DNA of 64,000 nt from Antedon mediterranea (Eukaryota; Echinodermata; Crinoidea; Comatulida; Antedonidae). A program made the position numbers and the translations under genes. The stretch's first letter is position 1, and every line of letters starts with the position of its first letter. Location: contig NC_092676.1 in assembly GCF_964355755.1 (NCBI RefSeq), forward strand, positions 4,632,288 to 4,696,287, in the 5' to 3' direction. The notes beneath the pieces were generated by a model. It searched no databases. It saw nothing but the letters and a program-made list of their open reading frames with translations, and was not told the origin of the DNA. Positions 1 through 12,700 of the stretch are shown piece by piece.

Positions 1-53
1 TGTGTGAAAACAGATGAGTAATTCTTTCAATTGTAATACTTTACAGGAATAGG

Positions 54-2600
54 ATGTCATCAGAGACAAACAAAGAACATGCAGAGATTGATCGTGTTGT
101 TGGTGGTGTCAGACATCCTTGGGATACTTCAGATGAAATCCTGGAAGCAATGACAACTTTTGAAGTTCGTCAAGAGGATATCTGGGTAATCACGTATCCA
201 AAATCGGGTTAGTGCACATAAATGTATAGTATAACTATCAAACTTTATGTGACAAAACAAATGTGATGTGCCCATATGGAAGTGATAGGCACAAATATAG
301 TAGTGATGACATCATCATGTCCATATATGGGCACATCACATTGTTTGTCAGAGAAAGTTTGATAGTGTAGACATAGCTTAACAGTAACATCCGGAAATTG
401 TCAGTTATCTGTATCCGCCACTGCTTATTAAAGCAATATTTAAAGATATCGTCCCTGAAAACTATGAAGAATAATAAGTTGGACTTTGAATAGGTCATTT
501 TGCAATTTTCAGAGGTTATTCACTTCCGAAAAAAATGAACAAAAAGAATTATTTCTCTTACTAAAAAGACAAAATAAACGGTTAAATTTAACCAAAAACC
601 CATTTCCTGACAATTTGTATTTTGCATTCAAATTATAGCTATCAAAGTATAGCTATTATATAAAATGTTATATTAAAGATATACCATGAAAAACCAAATT
701 ATAAAAAAAAAATTCCTCCAGGCAGACAATTTTTTTGAAAATGAATAATATAGGCCTAATATTGCTATACTGTATGTATCATTCCATGTTAAGCTATAGA
801 TATTATACTAGTAATATTGCCACGAGGCGTAATCATGTTACTTCTATAATATCACGAATAATGTTATTTTATGTAATTTTTTAGGCACCACGTGGATGCA
901 GGAAATAGTGTCAGTACTGTACAATGACTGTAATGTTGTCAAGGCAGATGAGAAGGAAATTGCTGATCGTTTTGCTTTCTTGGATTTAAAATTATCCCAC
1001 AAAGATTTCCCACACGTTGTAGCAGCCAAAACACCTTCTCCGCGATTTCTCAAGACTCATCTACCAAGTCATCAGATGGCAAAAGAAATCAATACAAAGA
1101 AACCAACGGTAGGGCTCAGATTGTTCATCTTAGCATAACGCATATTTTAGTCTTTCTTTTTTTTTCTTGTTCATTTCTTCTTTCTTTTTTCCCTTTATTT
1201 TTTTTCCTTCATTTTTCCCCTTTTTTTCTTCTTTTTCCATTTTTTCCCTTTTTTTAATTTCTTTTTGCCACCTACTAAAAACAATTCAATGATCCAATCC
1301 AATCCAAAAGATAACATTTTCCCGTACTACACCCTATAATTGATTGCAGAAATACCCCCATGTTATTAAAATGATCTATTATATTGCAGATAGTGTATGT
1401 TGCAAGAAACCCGAAAGATAACGCCGTGTCTCTCTTCCATTTTCATCAATCACTTAAATTCTTGAGAAGTTACGAATCCTGGGATGATTATTACAACGCA
1501 TTTTGTGCTGGTGATGGTAACTGTCGATAGTAGTATATAATAATGAGTTTGATTTGCGACGACCTATGACCTATTGTTTCATTGAATCCATCGAGAGGAA
1601 TCGAGAAATAAGGAAGCATGTCTAGTGTCTAGTATTCGTAATAAATTAAGATGACGTCATCATGTCCATATGTGGGCATATCACATTGTTTTGTCACATT
1701 ATGTGATAGTGTAGACATAGCTTTAAGCATCGGTATCATTGCAATATTTAAATTAAGATTTTGTTTGTCAATTCGTTTTATTTGTATCTGTACTTATTCA
1801 GTAGTTAATGGTTTAAGATGTGTATCAAGGTTTAAAAAAATAACAAATGACATTTTTTTTTAATTACATAAATCATAATGACAACTTTATGAATATTGAG
1901 TTATTATTCATTGTTGTTTTTTGTCTAGTTCATGGTGGTTCGTGGTTTGACATGAACTTATACTGGTGGAATAGAAGACATGATGAAAATGTATTGTTTG
2001 TCAAATACGAAGATATGAAAAAGGTAATTTGCATTCGTTACAGTAGTAGCAGGATTAAAATAGAATTGTTTTTTCCTAAATTTGTTGAGTTTAGAAGAGA
2101 TTGTACAGTTATGTTAAATCGGACATCTATCTTTGTGGCAAGGTGTGTTATTGGAAAAAGAAGTTTGAAAATGTTGTGAATTGATGAAAAAAATATAATA
2201 TTGGATCTCGTTTGTGCAGGATCTAGGTGGAGTGATCACGAAAGTATCCGAGTTCTTTGGGTGGCCGATTCCTGATGGAAAACTCAAGGAGGTTGTTCAG
2301 CATTGTAAATTTAGTAGCATGAAAAAGAATCCAAAAACTAACTATGAGAAGATATTGCAATATTCAAGAAACCCAGCTTTTCGATTTATGAGAAAAGGTA
2401 AAGTGTTTACTGTTTGTTGTGTAAAAACAAATGTAAACATAATCATGTATGATATTTTAAATGACATTTTGATTTCATCTCTTCTAGGACAAGTTGGTGA
2501 CTGGAAGAATTATTTCACTGTGAGCCAAAGTGAAGCATTTGATGTTCTGTATGAAGAAAAGATGAAAGGATCGGGTTTGACGTTTGAATATAATATATGA
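54..2600 (+). CDS. Cytosolic sulfotransferase SULT-A (six coding exons, 296 aa)
   Basis: Transfers sulfonate from PAPS to a hydroxyl or amine of a small acceptor in the cytosol; the acceptor cannot be read from sequence. Exons: 54-207, 885-1108, 1390-1516, 1929-2023, 2220-2397, 2488-2600, all with GT..AG borders and a continuous frame. Residues 48-55 read YPKSGTTW (5'-phosphosulfate loop), His110 in LKTHLP is the expected catalytic base, Arg132 and Ser140 in RNPKDNAVS bind the 3'-phosphate, and residues 258-265 read RKGQVGDW (the RKGxxGDWKNxFT signature). Length matches the family. A splice acceptor just before the ATG (tttacag at 40-46) implies a 5'UTR exon left of the window. Introns 1 and 3 contain MITE copies. 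It lies head-to-tail upstream of the M16 gene and is a clear paralogue of the two minus-strand copies near 25 and 33 kb. Confidence 0.93.
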
Positions 2601-2933
2601 ACTATGAACTTGTTGAATTGCATTGTTTTGTTAGAATAACAATAGTATGCCTTTCGCTCCTTCTTTTTAATGTTACATCGCCTACCTATAGTCCGATTTA
2701 TGTATATAAATCATGAATAATACCACCAAACTTACGAGTTAAGATAACTATAGCGAGGCAATTAATAAAAAGGCAAACTGCCTTAAAATGTAAATGTGAC
2801 ATGTTTAGAGAAACTATTCTCATCATCAGAACAGTAAACAACGCCTAGAGTGCTTATATATGCCAATAGGACATGTGTATGTAAATGAAGTAATTAGCAT
2901 AACAAAACAACAAGGAATGTAGGCAACAGCCAA

Positions 2934-3155
2934 TCATATGGCAAGTGTGACGCCTAAGTTATAGATTCGTTTGTTCAAGGAAGGTTTACTCCACGAGATG
3001 TGGAGGGCTTCCTTGACCTTAAGTTTGAAAGCGGAATCTGCAGAATCCAGAACGGTGAAGCATTCCGCCTTAGCGAGGACCTTACACCGTTCTCTGAATC
3101 CTGCAGATGTTGAAAAATGTGAGAAGCCTTGTCCCTGATGTTCACGCACCCGCAT
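2934..3155 (-). pseudogene. Remnant of a PLE GIY-YIG endonuclease C-terminus
   Basis: A 73-residue open frame inside PLE-A ends with KVKEALHISWSKPSLNKR, which matches the usual end of the GIY-YIG domain in Penelope-like elements, where a conserved Glu-bearing helix is followed by KPSLN. The GIY and YIG strands, the Cys pairs and the catalytic Arg are absent, so this is a 5'-truncated, non-functional remnant. The assignment rests on recalled family resemblance rather than an alignment. Confidence 0.6.
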
Positions 3156-3164
3156 TGATAACCG

Positions 3165-3220
3165 TTATTGGTTCACTGTTCTGATGATGAGAATAGTTTC
3201 TCGAAACATGTCACATTTAC
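3165..3220 (+). ncRNA. Hammerhead-like motif in the right arm of PLE-A
   Basis: CTGATGA (3181-3187) is followed by a hairpin (GAGAA paired with TTCTC), then GAAA (3203-3206), then a GTC cleavage triplet (3210-3212). This is the order of a hammerhead core with a very short stem III. Stem I is poor: only TGT/ACA with a bulge. The left arm carries the same motif on the minus strand with GAAA changed to TAAA. Probably a decayed ribozyme. Confidence 0.5.
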
Positions 3221-3767
3221 ATTTTAAGGCAGTTTGCCTTTTTATTAAATGCCTCGCTATATAGTTATCTTAATTTATGTATATCATTTTAATCTAAATT
3301 TCTGTAAACGAACATTTCTTTGTATATTTAAAACAAAATAAACTTGTAGACAATTATACACTAAAAGTTTACCAATTATAGTCCTAAATATTTATCTTAT
3401 TGGCTCATGACTTAACTACTTTTTAACTAAAAAATGCTTGTTACTGTATTATATATTCGATGAGCATTATGTTGAAGCAGAGTACGTGACCAACTAATGT
3501 TTAGTTTGTAATCAATTATGTAGCCTGCCTACTACCTCTACAGCTCACTATGTCGGTCGGTTGGTCGGTAGGTAACCACTAACTTGAGCACGCGACTGCA
3601 GCCATGTATATGGCCTTTTTTAGATAATGAATTGTTTGGAGTTTTTTTCTGAGAGAAAAAGCGATTTACTGCTACCATTAAAGAGAAACGCGTTTAGTCC
3701 AGTTTGAACGCATTGTGTGTCAGACATTCGTGAAAAACGCACACTTGCTCTCGTCTCTCTCATCAAA

Positions 3768-6700
3768 ATGGCAGCCTCCTTCGAAAAAGTTTGTTCCGTC
3801 GTTGCTAACGATCTTGTGCCAGTTACCAAGTATAAATCTAAGCGCACAGGGTTTACTGTGTGCCTAGCACAAGTAGAAGGTCCACTAGTTAATGGCTACT
3901 TCGTTCTAGGTAAATTTACTTTTTTGTTTACCTTAGGCTAGTTAGAGAGAAGAGGCCTAGGCCTAGTAGGTACTAGCCTAGCTAGGCTAGCTAGAGGCTA
4001 ACTTTGGCGGCCAGGATAAAGTGGTCGGCCGGTCGGGTGGGCAGGAAGCATGGCCTAGGCCTAGGGTTTGAATAATAAAGTATATGCTAGGACTTAGGAG
4101 GCCTAGGCTAAATAGCCTAGGCTATTCAACGTCTGATTTATAAATCTTTAGTTTCATGATTTTGGGGGACAACATTCAACAATACATCGATCTTTATTAT
4201 TTTAATTAAATAAATTAGCACCATTATTAAGGCATCTCTGCAATGCAAACTTTTTTTTATGGATATTTATATACAGTCTAATTAGGCGTAACCTAGTAGG
4301 CCTAGGGCCTAGGTAGGCCTAGTACTAATAATTTTGCATGAGATTTCCATGGAAAATAGGCTAGATTCTTCTAATCACATGTTTTATTTAGTAGATAAAC
4401 CAATTGTTTAGGTCTAGCCTAGGCCTAGGTCTCGGTGAAATTTTATGAATTTAAATTAATTTATCATGTCCTTGTGCTTCTAAATAATAATTCATAATTT
4501 GTTTCCTTTGTTTCCATGGGAACACACAATGATTAATTCAGGAAGTTTATTGTTCACTGAGCATGGACAATAGACAATGCCATTGCCTGTACAAGGATGA
4601 TTACAATATCTGTATATAAAATACGGGATTGCAATCAATAGAAGTGCAATTGAATATTTAATCATATTGTTTATTGTTTCCTAGCAACTGAGGCACATGA
4701 TGATGATGGCTTGCCACACACCTTGGAGCATCTTATTTTCTTGGGAAGTGAAGATTATCCATTTAAAGTGAGTGATTTGAATGATCATTGAAGTGTGTCC
4801 AAAATGTGTGTCTCTTAGTTTTGGCGTGGTGGGGCTACCAATCTAAGGGTCCTGAGTTCAAGTCCTGTCATATGTCAGGATTTTTTCTCATGACAATTTG
4901 CAACTCCCCAAAGACTTGTAATAATAAGTCTTTGATTATGTAGAGCATCTTGTGTATATGTTGAACAGGAGAGCCACCTTTGAGAGAAGGACAATGATTG
5001 AGTTCACTTATGGTCATCCTTGGCAATTTGCCTAAAATTGAATAAAAAAAAAAAAAAAAAAATCAGACCTAACAAGAATCAATCAAGACATAAACCAAAT
5101 TATTATTTGGGTACAATCCCGCTCGGACCTAATCCCACCCCCTACTTTACTTTATGTCTGACTTCACAAGCATAAATCCCTAGTATTGACTTTTGTTCTG
5201 GATAGGCCTTTCTAACCATTTTAGATTAGTTTTTAAAAGAAATGCTTACCAATCATTTTTTTCCTGAACCAAGTTTTCCCCGGGTATAGTCCCTCCCCCA
5301 AAGTTGGCCCAATTTCGTGTTTTAGGTGGGTGGGACGGATTATACGAGAAGATATACGGTATTATTATTTTATTATTTAACTGGTAATTATGGTATTATA
5401 AAACAACATACATTTTTAATAGTTATATTTAATCAAGTTTTACCTTTTTCAGGGAGTGTTGGACATGCTGGCAAATCGATGCCTTGCACAGGGTACAAAT
5501 GCATGGACAGACACTGACCACACCTGCTACACCGTGATGACCGCTGGCAGTGAAGGTTTCTTAAACCTAATGCCAATTTACCTTGACCATGTGTTGTATC
5601 CAACTTTAACGGTCAGTTTAGTATATCAGCTATTTTTACATGTTTCTAATAACTCATTTATAAGCCCACTCTGAATAACAATTGGTTTATACTTGAGGAG
5701 AACATTTAAGTTTGGTTAACTTAGGCATAGTGTACAATAGATTGGAATATTTTGCATGAAAATGTAACAATTACTAATGTTATGAAAGTTATGCTGCACT
5801 CAACAATTAATCTATCCTGATTTACTAAACCCTGGATAAGCAACCCCTAGATTGACTAAACCCTGGATAAGCAACCCCTAGATTGACTAAACCCTGGATA
5901 AGCAACCCCTAGATTGACTAAACCCTGGATAAGCAACCCCTAGATTGACTAAACCCTGGATAAGCAACCCCTAGATTGACTAAACCCTGGATAAGCAACC
6001 CCTAGATTGACTAAACCCTGGATAAGCAACCCCTAGATTGACTAAACCAGGGCTCGATTTATCTTTTTCATGTTGCTAGCCCACTGGGCTAGTTCACTGT
6101 AGATTTCACTAGCCCATACATTATTTTACTAGCCCACTCTTATTATCGCACCGTGATAGCAGGGCCGCCATATAAATGAATTCAGGCATTTTGTACAATA
6201 GAGGGCGCACTAATCTAAACGCTCGAGAATTGCTAAACATTTACATAAATACTGTGTTATGCGCGATTTGAACGATTTGCGCAATTTAAAATTGCGCAAA
6301 GAATTCTTGCGCAATTTGAAATTGCGCAAGGATTTTCTTGCACAATATTAAATTGCGCAAAAAAATCCTTGCGCAATTTCAAATTGCGCTGCACAATTTG
6401 TAAATTGCGCAAGATAGTTCTAACTGTTTGTTATTTTTATTATTGTACTCATTTGTTGTTGAAAATGGTACCGAAAGGTCAATCTTTTTTGTCATTAAAT
6501 TTAATTTTTAAGTTAAATAGTAAACGTCTAATAATTCGTAATAATTATTGTTTCTAAAAAAAATCCAATCGTTATTAGTCTTATTAATCGTCATTAGTAC
6601 TGATATTTGAATTGAAATTATTATATTACTATTGGTATTTATTTATGCCTTCTCCTCATATTATGTGTGAATATGGTATTTTATAGAACCATTGGGAATT

Positions 6701-9700
6701 CGAGATTTTTTTTATTCGTCAAAAAAAATTCGGGGAGGCTTAATTTTGAATCATTCTTAGAAATTACTAACAAAATATGGGTGTGCATGATTTCACAATC
6801 TGTCGAAAAACCTTGCGCAATTTGCAGATTACTTGCGCAATTTAATACGTTGCTTGCGCAATTTGAAACACATGTTTCAATTTAAAATTGCGCAAGAAAA
6901 TCCTTGCGCAATTTCAAATTGCGAAAATCGTTCAAATCGCGCATAACAACTGTATTAAACTATTATTGCATGAAAAATTACACAAAATTGTATTTCTTTA
7001 TTGTTCACATTATAAAAATTAACTTTGCGTCGCGATGTATAGTCTATTTCATGCTCACCATATTCACAGAATCGATTTATTGAGGTCTTTTTGTTGTTGG
7101 GCTTCAACCTAGCCAAGAAAACTAATTAGATTCTGTCTACCTTAGGCTAGGCCTAGAGAGCCTATTATTTATAGTAGGGTAGCTAGGATAGACGTAGGCC
7201 TACCTAGCCTAGCTAGATCGCATTGGAGCACCTGGCCTACTCTACTCAACTGTTACCAAAATGGTAGTATCTAGCTAGGCCTAGCTGCTGAGCAGCCATC
7301 ACGATGCCAAACGATGGCTTTTGATTCTATCTAGGCCTACGCATATTATAAAATATGGCCTCCATGGCCTACCTACAGGGATAGAGCCAGCCACCCGGCC
7401 CTACAAAATATCCCTAGCTTTGATCTGTGACAACCAGGCCTGACAAGACTAGACAAGTTATTTTTAACATTGACAAAATTCTACTACATTTGGCCAATCA
7501 CAGTTCGTTATTTATGGTCATATTTTTGTGACACGTTTGACCTGATAATGAAGCTCCGCCTACTTCACAATAACCTGGGTGACAAAAACATAAATGGCCA
7601 ATCATAATTCGGAAAATTTGCTTGATTATGAGAGGCTCCGCCTACATCATCACTTGTTATGGCCACAGCAGCGCGCGAGTGGTTTTTTGCTGATGTTGCC
7701 AAGACATATGTCTTTTATGCTGGAGTTATTTTTATGAGGTCATTTCGTCCCAATTTCGAGTTCCCACAACCTACTAGCCATCCGGGCTTAAAGGAAGATA
7801 CTTTAGGTAGCCCGGAGCTGTTTTTACTAGCCATTGTACGCCGGGCTAGCACTAAATCGAGCCCTGGACTAAACCCTGGATAAGCAACCCCTAGATTGAC
7901 TAAACCCTGGATAAGCAACCCCTGGATAAGCAACCCCTAGATTGACTAAACCCTGGATAAGCAACCCCTAGATTGACTAAACCCTGGATAAGCAACCCCT
8001 AGATTGACTAAACCCTGGATAAGCAACCCCTAGATTGACTAAACCCTGGATAAGCAACCCCTAGATTGACTAAACCCTGGATAAGCAACCCCTGGATAAG
8101 CAACCCCTAGATTGACTAAACCCTGGATAAGCAACCCCTAGATTGACTAAACCCTGGATAAGCAACCCCTAGATTTACTAAACCCTGAATAAGCAACCCA
8201 TAGATATACTAAACCCTGAATAAGCAACCCCTAGATTTACTAAACCCTGAATAAGCAACCCCTAGATTTACTAAACCCTGGATAAGCAACCCCTAGATTT
8301 ACTAAACCCTGAATAAGCAACCCCTAGATTTACTAAACCCTGAATAAGCAACCCCTAGATTTACTAAACCCTGAATAAGCAACCCCTAGATTTACTAAAC
8401 CCTGAATAAGAAACCCCTAGATTTACTAAACCCTGAATAAGCAACCCCTAGATTTACTAAACCCTGGATAAGCAACCCCTAGATTTACTAAACCCTGGAT
8501 AAGCAACCCCTAGATTTACTAAACCCTGGATAAGCAACCCCTAGATTTATTAAACCCTGAATAAGCAACCCCTAGATTTACTAAACCCTGAATAAGCAAC
8601 CCCTAGATTTACTAAACCCTGGATAAGCAACCCCTAGATTGACTAAACCCTGGATAAGCAACCCCTAGATTGACTAAACCCTGGATAAGCAACCCCTAGA
8701 TTGACTAAACCCTGGATAAGCAACCCCTAGATTGACTAAACCCTGGATAAGCAACCCCTGGATAAGCAACCCCTAGATTGACTAAACCCTGGATAAGCAA
8801 CCCCTAGATTGACTAAACCCTGGATAAGCAACCCCTAGATTTACTAAACCCTGAATAAGCAACCCATAGATATACTAAACCCTGAATAAGCAACCCCTAG
8901 ATTTACTAAACCCTGAATAAGCAACCCCTAGATTTACTAAACCCTGGATAAGCAACCCCTAGATTTACTAAACCCTGAATAAGCAACCCCTAGATTTACT
9001 AAACCCTGAATAAGCAACCCCTAGATTTACTAAACCCTGAATAAGCAACCCCTAGATTTACTAAACCCTGAATAAGAAACCCCTAGATTTACTAAACCCT
9101 GAATAAGCAACCCCTAGATTTACTAAACCCTGGATAAGCAACCCCTAGATTTACTAAACCCTGGATAAGCAACCCCTAGATTTACTAAACCCTGGATAAG
9201 CAACCCCTAGATTTATTAAACCCTGAATAAGCAACCCCTAGATTTACTAAACCCTGAATAAGAAACCCCTAGATTTACTAAACCCTAGATAAGCAACCCC
9301 TAGATTTACTAAACCCTGGATTAGCAACCCCTAGATTTACTAAAACCTGAATAAGCAAGCCCTAGATTTACTAAACCCTGAATAAGCAACCCCTAGATTG
9401 ACTAAACCCTGGATAAGCAACCCCTAGATTTACTAAACCCTGAATAAGCAACCCCTAGATTTACTAAACCCTGAATAAGCAACCCCTAGATTTACTAAAC
9501 CCTGGATAAGCAACCCCTAGATTTACTAAACCCTGAATAAGCAACCCCTAGATTTACTAAACCCTGAATAAGCAACCCCTAGATTTACTAAACCCTGAAT
9601 AAGCAACCCCTAGATTTACTAAACCCTGAATAAGAAACCCCTAGATTTACTAAACCCTGAATAAGCAACCCCTAGATTTACTAAACCCTGGATAAGCAAC

Positions 9701-12700
9701 CCCTAGATTGACTAAACCCTGGATAAGCAACCCCTAGATTTACTAAACCCTGAATAAGCAACCCCTAGATTTACTAAACCCTGAATAAGCAACCCCTAGA
9801 TTTACTAAACCCTGGATAAGCAACCCCTAGATTTACTAAACCCTGGATAAGCAACCCCTAGATTTACTAAACGCTGAATAAGCAACCCCTAGATTTATTA
9901 ACCCTGAATAAGCAACCCCTAGATTTATTAACCCTGAATAAGAAACCCCTAGATTTACTAAACCCTGGATAAGCAACCCCTAGATTTATTAACCCTGGAT
10001 AAGCAACCCTTTGGATACAAACAATACTGAATTAGATTATTAAGTTAGCCTAATAAAAACAGGGATAATTTTTTAAAAGTTAATTATAGACATAAAGTAC
10101 ATACTGTATTCATTGACAACTATGGATCAGAGCCAACAATATGTCAGGTTTTAACGAGTCATGTGAAATCAACTAACCATCTTTAATGTCGACATATCTA
10201 GTGGAAAATATACTTGTTTAATTCTCTCCTGTTATAAAAATACACTGTGCACAATGTATTTATGACCAAACTAAAATTATTTGGTTAAACTAGTAACTGA
10301 ATGTCAGAATTATTGAACATAATTTTACAAAACATACTGTAAAAATATTGCTTGAACTTGTTCAGGGAATTTCCATGCGTAAATGTCAATGTGTCGTAAC
10401 ACTTTACACGGCTCTGCTGCTTCAAATCAAGTTATACTTCCCTTAATGATTGAGAAATCATTTCAGTTTGAACAGATCATAACCTATGATATCATTTATA
10501 TTATTATTCAAAGACAAATAACTGAAAAAATGACAATGCTGTGGATATCAGTGGCTAAATCTTAATGGAGATACAAAATAAAATAAGCCAAAAGCTAAAT
10601 CAAAACGATTAAGTAAAACAGCCAGAAAAATTAGCAGAGCTTTCAGGCAACACTACCCCTACATCATTGCAAGTTATATATTATTTATTTGACCTTTGTT
10701 TCAGGACTCTGGATATGTGACTGAAGTTCACCATATCAATGGTGAGGGAGAGGATGCCGGTGTGGTGTATTGCGAAATGCAAGCACGTGAGAATTCAGGA
10801 GAGAGTCGATGTCATTTAGAATTACTGAGATCAATGTACCCTGGAGTGTGTGGCTATAAGGTAATTTCTTATGATCCAGCATGATAGTTATTGACCACAT
10901 GATGATTTATTGTATTAGGCCTATATTATGTATTTATTAGTACATAAATCAGTTATAACATATTATTATTTGCATGTACAGATGATGACAGTAATATGGT
11001 AGACCTGGTAGTAGCTTGGTTGTTAACATGCTTGCCTTCCAATCCCAAGGTCCAGGGTTCAATCCTGACCTAGTGCCAGGGTTCAATCCTGACATAGTGC
11101 CAGGGTTGTAACTCACGACTCTTTCAACTCCACTCCTTAAGCCTCAAATGAGACTTAGTTTATAAAGCATAATACATTATAAAATAGTTTATCCATCCTG
11201 TAATTGGCGAGTTACTCGTGTATGAAATTTAAAAGAATTAAAAAATGGACAGTTGACCGGTTTTACAGATCAACCAATTTTGAAAAAAGCAAACAATGTT
11301 TTTGTTTACTGTGTTACAATCTATTTATATTTTATTAAAGATATATTGTCCCTTGAAACACAAAAATGAAGGTCAAAATATTCTAAATTTAAATTGGCCA
11401 TATCAAAGTAATATTAAAGTTATTCACTTTATGTCGAAAATTCGAGCCAAAAACAACAAGTTTACGTAATTAACAGATAAATTAATTTGATTACATTTTG
11501 TCTGGAAAATCGTCGCGAGCGAAAGTAAACAAAGATTTCAAACCATGAGTATGCATTATGCATGATGCTAATTGGGATTGTTTACAACTCGTCATGGTTG
11601 AGAAGGTGTTTTCACACAGTTCGTGAGGAAGTTTTATGACATACAGAGTAGACAAACAAGCGCGTTGCATTATGAAATATGTTTTGATCGAAAACAAAAA
11701 AACGTCTGTATTTCCGTTAAATGATTTTTTTTTTTTCAACAAATTTTTGTTGAAAGTTAGTAACTATTATGATACTTCAAAATGACCCACTTTTTTTCGA
11801 GATATTTTAATTTTTGGAATTAGTCAAAGGGACAATGCATCTTTAATATATTTCTTATATAGTCAGAGACTGGCGGCATCATGGCCAACCTTCGTGATAG
11901 TACGAGTAATTTAAAAGTGCGTGACTATCATAGAGATTTTTATCGACCGGAAAACTTGTGTTTAATAATCACTGGACAAGTAAAGCCGGAAGACGTGTTT
12001 GAAAGACTCAAAGTGTTCGAAGATAAGATTATTGAAAAGGTTAGCTTTTACAAAAATATTAAATACTTTTTTCAGTGTTTTTAAATTGACTTATTCTGCA
12101 TTACTGATTAGATTATTAAGACAAAGGTTTGTTACAGCTGCTTGCTATATTATTATAATCTTCAGATTAAAAATAAGAATTATATGATACAAATATTTTT
12201 TTAGGGAGCACTGCCGCCATATACTCGCCCATGGCAATCTCCTGTACCACCACTTCCAGAATCAGTGGTTCGTACCATTCCGTATCCATCTGATGACGAA
12301 TCCAATGGTATGGTATATATTGGCTGGAGAGGACCTAAATCTCAGGTATGATGTTTATTATAAATTTTTGAAATAAATTATCAGATAGTAAATTATAATA
12401 ATGAATCCTGGATATAAGCAACCCCTAGATCTAGTGAACCCTGGATAGAAAGACATTTGCATGTTAGTGAACTCTGCATACATACACACCTGCTTGTTAG
12501 TAAACCCTGGATACATGCACACCTGCTTGTTAGTGAATCCTGGATACAAGCACACCTCCATGTTCGTAAACCCTGGATACATGCACACCTGCTTGGCTTG
12601 TTAGTGAATCCTGGATACAAGCACAGCTCCATGTTAGTGAACCCTGGATACAGGCAAACCTGCATGTTAGTTAACCCTGGATACAAGGGTACCTGCATGT

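Larger units (their letters stand above)
2739..3273 (-). mobile_element. Decayed Penelope-like fragment with inverted flanks (PLE-A)
   Basis: Inverted arms of about 100 bp (2739-2839 and 3171-3273) enclose a 330-bp middle. The arms share, in inverted orientation, the terminal block TTAAGATAACTATA, the block AAAAAGGCAAACTGCC, and a hammerhead-like core. The middle encodes, on the minus strand, a tail resembling the C-terminus of PLE GIY-YIG endonucleases. No reverse transcriptase is visible. The arms differ by small indels and substitutions, so this is an old insertion. It lies between the SULT-A stop and the M16 promoter. Confidence 0.72.

Noticed and set aside
3717-3767. Upstream extension of the protease start
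   Set aside because: The frame is open but begins at GTG; the first ATG at 3768 gives a natural N-terminus.
5817-10013. CRISPR array, suggested by regular 31-bp repeats
   Set aside because: No unique spacers, repeats are contiguous, and the locus is an intron of an animal gene.
5817-10013. Telomere-like repeat because of the CCCTAG motif
   Set aside because: The 31-bp unit is not (TTAGGG)n and the array is internal to a gene.
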